64,000 nt of DNA from Planctomycetaceae bacterium (GTDB lineage Bacteria; Planctomycetota; UBA1135; GCA-002686595): the NCBI GenBank assembly GCA_011525785.1, contig WYBT01000030.1, positions 62,001-126,000 on the forward strand. Reading direction: 5' to 3'. Below the pieces are notes generated by a model that had not been told where the DNA came from, did no database searches, and was given only the letters and a program-made list of their open reading frames with translations. Both the position numbers and the translations under genes were made by a program. Below, in pieces: positions 9,140-16,237 of this stretch (the first letter of the stretch is position 1; every line of letters begins with the position of its first letter).

Positions 9140-9583
9140 TCAGCGCTGGGTCTCGTTGAGCATCGAGAAGTTGTCGATGTCGGCGCTCTCGCCTTCGCCG
9201 CCGGACGCGCCGTCCTTGCCCAGGCTGAAGACGCGGTAATCGCGGCCTGCGCTCGGCGGTTCGTAGCCGTAGGGGTTGCGCCACGGATCGACCGGCACCG
9301 TGGTGCGGCCCTTCAAGTAGGTGCGGCCGTTCACGTCGGGCGTGACCAGCACCTCGAGGCTCTCGGGGAACTTGCCGTTGTTCTCCAGCGCGTAGGTGTC
9401 GACCGCCTGGCAGATGGCGGTGATGTCGATCTTGGCCTTCTCCGACTGCGCGCGGAAGAAGCGCCCGAAGAGCTCGGGCACGACCAGCGTCGCGATCAGG
9501 CCCAGGATCACGATCACGACCATCAGTTCGGCCAGGGAGAAGCCGCGGCGCGCGCGCGGCGCGAGGTGGGGGTGGAGTTTCAT
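9140..9583 (-). CDS. gspG: Type II secretion major pseudopilin GspG
   Basis: A 147-residue protein forming the body of the pseudopilus piston. It shows a perfect cleavage motif RRGFSLAELMVVIVILGLIATLVVP (Gly14 before Phe15, Glu19 at +5) and the GspG-specific C-terminal features TAICQAVDTYALENNGKFPESLEVLV, the PVDPWRNPYGYEPPS calcium-loop region and DYRVFSLGKDG. It is preceded by a 180-base spacer from gspF that contains a hairpin and a -10-like site, which could allow the high expression a major subunit needs. Confidence 0.94.
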   Translation of the reverse strand: MKLHPHLAPRARRGFSLAELMVVIVILGLIATLVVPELFGRFFRAQSEKAKIDITAICQAVDTYALENNGKFPESLEVLVTPDVNGRTYLKGRTTVPVDPWRNPYGYEPPSAGRDYRVFSLGKDGASGGEGESADIDNFSMLNETQR

Positions 9584-9763
9584 AGGCGGTCGAGGGCGGC
9601 GCAGCGGAGCGCCGCGGTGGAGTTGTGCTGGCGGTTGGACGACTCAGGTTACGGAATCTGCCGGGGCAGTGCGGAAAGCACGTCTGCGCAGCGGCCGGCG
9701 AACGGGTCAGCGGGTGGGGGGGGCGCCGTCCGCGCGCGGTCGGCGCTTCCCGCTCGCTCTGCC
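9584..9763 (-). promoter_or_regulatory. gspF-gspG spacer with hairpin and internal promoter candidate
   Basis: This is the largest gap inside the otherwise tight gsp operon. On the minus strand it holds TAACCT (9651 to 9646), a TANNNT -10 candidate, and, just before gspG, a hairpin with 7-base arms GCGGCGC/GCGCCGC and a 6-base loop (9596-9615). No matching -35 is visible. The hairpin has no T run, so it more likely marks an RNA processing or stabilising site upstream of gspG than a terminator. Confidence 0.35.
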
Positions 9764-11041
9764 CTACTGGATCTGCCCGACGCGCAGGATCGGCAGCACG
9801 ATCGCGACCACGATGTAGCCCACGATCACGGCCAGCGCGACGATCAGGAGCGGCTCGAGCACGCTGGTGAGTCGGCTGGTGGTGACGTCGATCTCCTCGT
9901 CGTAGGCCGCGCCGATGCGCTGGAGCATCTGCTCGAGCTCTCCGGACTGCTCGCCGACCTGGACCATGTAGCACACCACCGGCGGGAAGGCGCCCGTCGC
10001 GCGCATGGGCGTGCCGATGTCGGTGCCCTCGAGGATGCGCGTGCGGATCACTTCGGTCGCGTCCGAGATGACGCGGTTGCCGACGACGTTGCGCGTGATC
10101 TCCAGGCTGGCCACGACCGGCACGCCGCTCTCGAGCAAGGTCGAGAGCGTGTGCGTGAAGCGCGCGATGGCCTGCTTGCGCAGCAGCTCGCCGATGACCG
10201 GGACGCGCAGCAAGCTGCGGTCGATGAACAAGCGGCCCTTCTCCGAGCCGTTGTAGACGCGCTCGATCAGGAACGAAACGAAGGCGATGGTGAGGCAGCC
10301 CGCCCACCAGTAGTTCTTGAAGCCGTTGCTGATCATGATCAGCACCTGGGTCGGTCCGGGCAGCGTCTGGCCCGTGTCGATCAGCATGCTGGTGATCTTG
10401 GGCACCACGGCCGTCATCAGGATGCTGACGACGATGATTCCGATGCCGACCATCATCGCCGGGTAGGTCAGCGCGGAGACGACCTTGCGGCGCAGCGAGC
10501 GTTGCGCCTGCATGTAGTCGGCCAGACGACGGAACACGACGTCGAGATTTCCGGTGGCCTGTCCTGCGCGAACCATGTTCACGTACAGGTCGTTGAACCA
10601 CGCGGGTTGCTCGGCCATGGCGTCGGCCAGTGAGCTACCTCCGCTGACGCGTTCGCGGAGCTGGCGGAACATGGTCTCCGCCTGGCGGTGCTCGGTCTGC
10701 TCGATCAGCGCGCGCAACGCCTCGATCAGCGGGATGCCGGCCGAGAGCAGCGTGCCGAGCTGGCGGGTCGCGGCGGAGACGATCTCGAGGTTGGCGTTGG
10801 TCGGCTTGGAAGCCGACTTGCGCAGGGCCTGGAGGCGCTCGGCCAAGCTCGGACCGCTGGCGCGCTTCTCGCCGCCGGACGCGACCTTGGTCTTCTTGCC
10901 GCCGCGCAGCTCGTGGATCTCGCTGACCAGCACGTTGTCCCGGCGCAGGCGCGCGCGCGCGTCGCGCGGCGTGTCCGCGTCGATCACGCCCGTGGTCACT
11001 CCGCCGCCGGAGACATAGGCCTTGTATTGGTAGATCGGCAC
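9764..11041 (-). CDS. gspF: Type II secretion inner-membrane platform protein GspF
   Basis: A 425-residue protein with two tandem T2SSF domains. It begins MPIYQYKAYVSGGGVTTGVIDADTPRDARARLRRDNV, as in PulF/PilC proteins. Three hydrophobic segments are visible (around VVSALTYPAMMVGIGIIVVSILM, GCLTIAFVSFLIERVY and the C-terminal VLEPLLIVALAVIVGYIVVAIVLPI). The conserved SGIPLIEAL and ESGVPVVASLEI repeats open each domain. GspF couples the GspE ATPase to pseudopilus assembly. It starts with GTG, 22 bases after gspE. A Lys/Ala/Ser-rich linker (about 55-80) follows the first segment. Confidence 0.95.
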   Translation of the reverse strand: MPIYQYKAYVSGGGVTTGVIDADTPRDARARLRRDNVLVSEIHELRGGKKTKVASGGEKRASGPSLAERLQALRKSASKPTNANLEIVSAATRQLGTLLSAGIPLIEALRALIEQTEHRQAETMFRQLRERVSGGSSLADAMAEQPAWFNDLYVNMVRAGQATGNLDVVFRRLADYMQAQRSLRRKVVSALTYPAMMVGIGIIVVSILMTAVVPKITSMLIDTGQTLPGPTQVLIMISNGFKNYWWAGCLTIAFVSFLIERVYNGSEKGRLFIDRSLLRVPVIGELLRKQAIARFTHTLSTLLESGVPVVASLEITRNVVGNRVISDATEVIRTRILEGTDIGTPMRATGAFPPVVCYMVQVGEQSGELEQMLQRIGAAYDEEIDVTTSRLTSVLEPLLIVALAVIVGYIVVAIVLPILRVGQIQ

Positions 11042-11063
11042 GCTTCGCTCGCCCCTCGCGCGG

Positions 11064-12767
11064 CTACTCCATGTCCAGTTGCGTCACGCGCAGAACCTCG
11101 TCGGGCGTGGTCAGGCGCTGGCGCACCTTGTCGACGCCGTCGGCGCGCAGCGTGATCACGCCGCACTCGATGGCCTTCTTCTTCAGCTGCGTCGCGTTGG
11201 CGCCGTTCATCACCAGCGTGCGCAGGTCCTCGCTCATCGGCATGAACTCGTAGATCGCGGTGCGGCCCGCGTAGCCGGAGTTGAAGCACTCATCGCAGCC
11301 CGCGCCGTAGGCGATCTTGTGGTCGAGGTCCGCCGGGGTCAGTCCCAGCTTCTTGCACTTGGCAGCCCACTCGTCGGTCATCGGACCGAGCACGCGGCAG
11401 TGCTTGCAGATCGTGCGCACCAGGCGCTGCGCGACGACCAGCACGATCGAGCTCGAGACGAGGTACGGCTCGACGCCCTGGTCCACCAAGCGTGTGACCG
11501 TGCTCGGCGCATCGTTGGTGTGGACGGTCGAGAACACCAGGTGTCCCGTGAGCGCCGCGCGGATCGCGACTTCCGCGGTCTCCAGGTCGCGGATTTCACC
11601 GACCATCATCACGTCGGGGTCCTGGCGCAAGAACGAGCGCAAGCCCGAGGCGAAGGTCAGGCCCTTCTTGGTGTTCACCTGGACCTGGCTGATGCCGCCC
11701 AGCGAGTACTCGACCGGGTCTTCGATGGTCAGCACGTTCTTCTGAGTCGTGTCGACCTCGTTGAGCGCGGCGTAGAGCGTGGTCGTCTTGCCCGAACCGG
11801 TGGGGCCGGTGACCAGGATGATGCCGTGGTTGTACGTGGAGAACTCGCGCAGCATCTCCTCGTTCTTGGGGCTGAGGCCGATCTCCTCGAGCGTGTACAG
11901 CTTGGCGGTCTTGTCGAGCAAGCGCATCACGATGCGCTCGCCGTTGGTGGTGGGCACCGAGCTGATGCGCACGTCGACCTCGCCGTCGCCGATGCGGATC
12001 GTGGCGCGGCCGTCCTGCGGCAGGCGGCGCTCGGCGATGTCCATCTTGCCCATGACCTTCACGCGGCTGACGATCGCCTCCTGCGCTTTGCGCGGGATCG
12101 GATCCATGTCGTAGAGGATGCCGTCGATGCGAAAGCGCACCTGCATCCGGTCCGCGTAGGGATGGAAGTGCACGTCGGACGCGCGCAGCTTCAACGCCTG
12201 GAACAAGATCGTGTTGACGAGCTTGATGATCGGCGCTTTGTTCGAGGTGTCGAGGACGTCCTCGCCCTCCTCGATCTTCTCGGCCAGGCCGGCGATGTCG
12301 CCGTCCTCCGCCACGTCCGCCAGCGCCTCGTCGACGCCGTCGGCCTTGTGTCGGTAGGCGCGCCCGATGAGCTGCGTGATCTCCTGCCGCGGCGCGAGAA
12401 CCGGCTCGATGTCCGCGCCGTACAACGCGGCGAGGTCGTCCATCGGGTGCGGGTCGAGCGGCGCGCAGGTCGCGACCTTGAGCAGCGAACCGTCTTCCTC
12501 GAGCGCGATCAGGTTGTAGTTGCGCGTGAACTGCACCGGCACGCGATTGACGAACGCGCTCGGCACGGAAATGTCCTCGAGCGAGGCGCGGTACTCGAAG
12601 CCCAGGTGCTGGGCGTACACGCGCAGCAGCTTGTCCTCGGCCAGGTACTCGCGCTGCAGGATCACGCGATCGAGCGAATCGCCGCTCTCGGCCGCCAGCT
12701 TGCGGCACTCCTCGAGTCGCTCGCGCGAGAGCCCCGCGTCGACCAGCATGTCCGACAAACTCGTCAT
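11064..12767 (-). CDS. gspE: Type II secretion ATPase GspE
   Basis: A 567-residue cytoplasmic ATPase that powers pseudopilus assembly. An N-terminal MshEN-type domain (1-140) precedes the catalytic core. Walker A is GPTGSGKTTT (321-330), the Asp box is NVLTIEDPVEY (344-354), Walker B is RQDPDVMMVGEIRD (381-394) and the His box is TGHLVFSTVHTNDA (407-420). The four-Cys zinc module (ICKHC...CDEC) is intact. The ATG at 12767 gives a family-typical length; the frame stays open far upstream through gspD, but that part is shadow. No strong ribosome binding site precedes it; 122 bases separate it from gspD. Confidence 0.95.
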   Translation of the reverse strand: MTSLSDMLVDAGLSRERLEECRKLAAESGDSLDRVILQREYLAEDKLLRVYAQHLGFEYRASLEDISVPSAFVNRVPVQFTRNYNLIALEEDGSLLKVATCAPLDPHPMDDLAALYGADIEPVLAPRQEITQLIGRAYRHKADGVDEALADVAEDGDIAGLAEKIEEGEDVLDTSNKAPIIKLVNTILFQALKLRASDVHFHPYADRMQVRFRIDGILYDMDPIPRKAQEAIVSRVKVMGKMDIAERRLPQDGRATIRIGDGEVDVRISSVPTTNGERIVMRLLDKTAKLYTLEEIGLSPKNEEMLREFSTYNHGIILVTGPTGSGKTTTLYAALNEVDTTQKNVLTIEDPVEYSLGGISQVQVNTKKGLTFASGLRSFLRQDPDVMMVGEIRDLETAEVAIRAALTGHLVFSTVHTNDAPSTVTRLVDQGVEPYLVSSSIVLVVAQRLVRTICKHCRVLGPMTDEWAAKCKKLGLTPADLDHKIAYGAGCDECFNSGYAGRTAIYEFMPMSEDLRTLVMNGANATQLKKKAIECGVITLRADGVDKVRQRLTTPDEVLRVTQLDME

Positions 12768-12889
12768 GGATGTTCGAAGGGTTGCTTGGATGTCCGCACC
12801 TGCGGCAGTCCCCGGAGCGTCGTGTGTCGTCGAGACGGCATCGGGCGCGCCAGAGGTTGAGTAGGAGGGCTTTATGTGCTGGCGCGGCT

Positions 12890-15448
12890 TCAGGGGTTCC
12901 CCGCAGACTTCGCGTCGGCCGCCGCCTTGGGGTCGCGGCCGATCATGGTGGCGCTCTGTTCGCCGCTGCCCGGACTGCGGTAGAGCGGAACTTCGAAGCC
13001 GCGCAGGTCGATCTCGCCCTGCTTGTCGCCGAACACCGGGTCGATCAGCCGCACACGGTCCGCGCCGATCTTCTCCGCGGCGTCGAGCTTGACCTTGTAG
13101 GAGATCTCCGCGAGGTCGGCGAAGTTCTTGTCCTTGAGGATGTGCGGCGTGACGAAGAAGTACAGCGTGGTGCGGTTCTCGTTGTCGACGTCGCGGCGGA
13201 ACAGCGCGCCCAGCACGGGCACGTCGCCCAGCCAGGGGATCGAGGTGCGCTGCTCGCTCTTGTTGTCGACGATGATGCCGCCGATGACCATCGTGTCGCC
13301 GTTGGGCACGCTCACCGAGGTGGTGATCTCGCGCGTGATGCGCGGAGGCGGGATCGGGCCGCTGAAGGTTCCGGTGAAGCTCGACACCTGCAGCTGCACC
13401 GACAAGCGCAGGTAGCCGCTGGCGCTGATCGAAGGCGAGATCTGCATCGTGATGCCCGCCTCCTGGTAGTTCTGGAAGTTCTCCTGCGTCTGGCCGCCGA
13501 CGCCGGTCGCGGTGACCTGGGTCGTGGGCTGTTCGTCGAGCGTCTTGATCGTCGCGCTGCCGTTGTTGTTGACCAGGATCGACGGCACGTTGAGCACGTT
13601 GGTGTCCTGGCGATCGCGCAGCGCGCGCACCAGCACGGGCAGCGAGAAGTCGTCGGCGTCGATGATGCCGGCCGTGATGCCGTTGCCCAGCGCGGGCACG
13701 CGGATGTCGGGGATGCCGTCCCCGTCGGTGTCCTGGAAGGTGCTCAGGCCGAAGCTCGACACGCCGAAGCTGCCGGTGCCGCTTCCGGGCACGTCGGCGA
13801 CGCCCAACTCGACGCCCAGGTCGAGGTTGTCGCGGCCCGACAGTTCGATCAGCGCCGTCTCGATCAACACCTGGTCCTGGCGCTGGTCGAGTCGGTGGAT
13901 CAGTTCGAGCACCTCCTCGTAGCGCCGTCGGCTGGCGGCGATGAGCAGCGAGTTCGTCGCGGCGTCGGGCACCACCACCACTTCGTTGTCGCGGCTGGTC
14001 AGGCCCGTCGCGGCCGGCGCGGCCTGGCCGCCGCCGCCTCGGCCCGCGGCGCCCTGCTGCTGCACGCGTTGTGCGCTCTGCAGGAAGTCCTCGAGCACTT
14101 CGGACAGGTCCTCGGCCTTGACGTGGTCGAGCGCGTACACGTGGTAGGTGCGCTCGGGTTCGACGACGTCGACGTCCAGGCGCGCGATGAGCTCCTTGAT
14201 GGCGGTCATGTCGTCCGGCAGCGCCATCACCAGCAGTGAATTGGTGCGCGGATAGGTCAGGATCTTGGTCTCGCCGCCGCTGCCCTGGATCTGACCCGTC
14301 GCGCCCTGCGCGTTGGCTTGTCGGCGCGCCTGGCTCTCGCGTTTGCGCGCTTCGAGCAACTGCTCGAGGATGTCGGCCAGGTCTTCGGCTGCGGCGAACT
14401 CCAGCGGGATCACCTCGAACTGCGGCGTCACGCCCGTGTCGCGCGCAGCTTCCTGATCGACCAGGCGCAGGATGCGCGCCAGTGCGACGATGTTGGGCGC
14501 GAAGCCGCGTAGCACCACGCTCTGCGTGTTGCCGACCGGCATGATGCCGTTGCCCGACTGGTCGTTGGGCATCAGCGGGCGCAGCGTGCTCTGCAGCGTG
14601 CGCACGTCGTAGTTCGGCAGGTGCAGCACCGTGATGATCTGCGTCGCGACCTGGTCGGCGTAGCGTTCGAGCTCGTCGGGCAGCACGTAGATCGCCTCGT
14701 CCTTGAGCGAGGTTCCGCCGCGCGCGCCGGCCTGTCCGCCGAGCGCCTGGATCAGGTACACCGCCAAGTGATCCGGCCCCACCTTGGTGATGGTGAAGCC
14801 GTTGATGAACATCAGGATCTGATAGAACTCGTAGAACTCGGCCTTGGGGATGCGCTTCTGGCCGAACATGCGCACCTTGGTCTGCGCGAGTTGCTCCGCG
14901 ACCGTTTTGTCGGGCGTCAGGTTCTTGCCCGTCGCGGTCTGGCACATTTTGGTCAGCCAGAGCAAATCGATACCGTCGCCCTGCTCGTCGATGCTGAGCA
15001 GGTAGAAGTCGCCGACGTCCACCAGCTCACCCGTGCCGTCGCCGCCTCCGCCGCTCTGCGAGCCGCCGGAGACTCCTTGCGCACCGCTCACCGCTGCGGG
15101 GCGTTGCGGCTGCGCGGGCGCAGCAGGACGCACCGGCGGTTGAGGCTGGTTGCCGCGGTTCGCCGCAGGATTGACGTTGACGTTGGCCGGCTGCACCGGG
15201 CGCTGGGCCGGCCGGCCCACCGTGTCTTGCGGTCCGCGATTGCCGCGCGGGTTGGTGGCAGGCACGCCCGCGGCGCGCTCCTTCGCCGCGCGCTCGGCGT
15301 CTTCCGGCGTCTGGCCTTGCTGCTCAGCGGCCTCCTGGGCGCGCTTGATCTCCTCGTCCGACTGGGCCGCGAAGCAGGGCGCGACGCCGGCTAGGGGGGC
15401 GAGCAGCAGGGCGGCGGCGTACGATCGGCGGCGGTCGCGTCGGTCCAT
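12890..15448 (-). CDS. gspD: Type II secretion outer-membrane secretin GspD
   Basis: An 852-residue exported protein forming the outer-membrane channel. After the signal peptide (RRRSYAAALLLAPLAGVAPCFA) comes an Ala/Gln/Pro-rich spacer (to about 135), then N0-N3 domains with repeated VIPLEFAAAEDLADILEQLL and VYALDHVKAEDLSEVLEDFL units, then the secretin domain (about 590-800) with VPVLGALFRR and VIGGIIVDNKSEQRTSIPWLGDVP. The VPGSGTG cap-gate region and the beta-lip are present. The tail (about 35 residues) is not an obvious pilotin site. The ATG at 15448 was chosen because it directly precedes the signal peptide. A -10 candidate lies 29 bases upstream. Confidence 0.94.
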   Translation of the reverse strand: MDRRDRRRSYAAALLLAPLAGVAPCFAAQSDEEIKRAQEAAEQQGQTPEDAERAAKERAAGVPATNPRGNRGPQDTVGRPAQRPVQPANVNVNPAANRGNQPQPPVRPAAPAQPQRPAAVSGAQGVSGGSQSGGGGDGTGELVDVGDFYLLSIDEQGDGIDLLWLTKMCQTATGKNLTPDKTVAEQLAQTKVRMFGQKRIPKAEFYEFYQILMFINGFTITKVGPDHLAVYLIQALGGQAGARGGTSLKDEAIYVLPDELERYADQVATQIITVLHLPNYDVRTLQSTLRPLMPNDQSGNGIMPVGNTQSVVLRGFAPNIVALARILRLVDQEAARDTGVTPQFEVIPLEFAAAEDLADILEQLLEARKRESQARRQANAQGATGQIQGSGGETKILTYPRTNSLLVMALPDDMTAIKELIARLDVDVVEPERTYHVYALDHVKAEDLSEVLEDFLQSAQRVQQQGAAGRGGGGQAAPAATGLTSRDNEVVVVPDAATNSLLIAASRRRYEEVLELIHRLDQRQDQVLIETALIELSGRDNLDLGVELGVADVPGSGTGSFGVSSFGLSTFQDTDGDGIPDIRVPALGNGITAGIIDADDFSLPVLVRALRDRQDTNVLNVPSILVNNNGSATIKTLDEQPTTQVTATGVGGQTQENFQNYQEAGITMQISPSISASGYLRLSVQLQVSSFTGTFSGPIPPPRITREITTSVSVPNGDTMVIGGIIVDNKSEQRTSIPWLGDVPVLGALFRRDVDNENRTTLYFFVTPHILKDKNFADLAEISYKVKLDAAEKIGADRVRLIDPVFGDKQGEIDLRGFEVPLYRSPGSGEQSATMIGRDPKAAADAKSAGNP

Positions 15449-15749
15449 TGCGGCGATGTATCTCTTTGAGTCGGCCAAACTTAGCGCGGCGATCGCAGTC
15501 GGCGAGGACGCGCGCGGCGGCACTCTAGGCAGGCCGCTGGGGGCTGTCAAACGCGCTCGGCCCCCGGTCGAGGCTCGCGCGCGTCGAAGCCAACGGACGC
15601 GCGGGCGCTCGCGTTCTTCCCGCTCAGACGAGTCGCTGCGCGAGGTGCTCCTCGAGCGCGCAGCGAGCGTGCAGCGCAGCTCTCTGCCTGTGTGCTTCAC
15701 GCACGACGCGCGCGTGATGATGCGCTGCGCTGGTTAGGATGCGGAGCGC
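15449..15749. promoter_or_regulatory. Divergent intergenic region between gspD and the PtsN-like gene
   Basis: 301 bases carry no credible gene. On the minus strand GCTAAGTT (15485 to 15478) is a -10 candidate for the gsp operon, giving a leader of roughly 22 bases. On the plus strand TAGGAT (15735-15740) sits only nine bases before the PtsN-like ATG at 15750, predicting a nearly leaderless mRNA. No -35 resembling TTGACA is visible at 17 bases from either site. The rest is GC-rich without notable repeats. Confidence 0.5.
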
Positions 15750-16223
15750 ATGGAGATGCGCCAGCTGTTCACGCCCGACGACTTGCTCGTCGGCTTCGAT
15801 CCCGCCGACAAGTGGGACGCCATCCGCCGCCTCGTCGAGCATCTGGTCACGAGCGGCCGCGTGCCGCGCGCGCAGGCGTCGAGCGTGCTCGAGCAGGTGC
15901 TCGCGCGCGAGCGCTCGATGTCGACCGGCATGGAGCGCGGCATCGCGATCCCGCACGCGGCGGTCGATCAGATCGAGCGCGTGGTGGCCTGCATGGGCAT
16001 CGTCGCGCGGCCGGCGGGACTGAACTTCGAGAGCATCGACTCGCAGCCGACGCGCCTGGTAGTGCTGCTGGTGATTCCGCGCTCGCAGAAGCTGCTGCAC
16101 ATCCGCACCCTGGCGGACGTGGCGCGCGTGCTCGGCGTTGAAGAAGTGCGCGAGCGTCTGATCCGCGCCGAGGGCGGCCAGCAGGCCTGGGAGTCGCTCG
16201 CGATCAGCGAAGCCCGGCGCTGA
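15750..16223 (+). CDS. ptsN: PtsN-like PTS EIIA domain protein
   Basis: A 157-residue single-domain EIIA of the fructose/nitrogen type (PTS_EIIA_2). The phosphorylatable His is His69 in STGMERGIAIPHAAV, the family signature; VVLLVIPRSQKLLHIRTLADVARVL follows the usual pattern. No transport EIIB/EIIC genes are nearby, so a regulatory role like PtsN (EIIA-Ntr), controlling potassium transport or sigma-54-linked metabolism, is more likely than sugar uptake. The next gene starts 14 bases downstream. ATG at 15756 is an alternative start two codons in. Upstream spacing predicts a leaderless or nearly leaderless transcript. Confidence 0.88.
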   Translation: MEMRQLFTPDDLLVGFDPADKWDAIRRLVEHLVTSGRVPRAQASSVLEQVLARERSMSTGMERGIAIPHAAVDQIERVVACMGIVARPAGLNFESIDSQPTRLVVLLVIPRSQKLLHIRTLADVARVLGVEEVRERLIRAEGGQQAWESLAISEARR

Positions 16224-16237
16224 GCTTTCGAGCGCCG

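Noticed and set aside
11064..14945. Single 1293-codon frame covering gspE plus part of gspD
   Set aside because: The N-terminal half is out of frame with gspD and has no GspE features; gspE starts at 12767.
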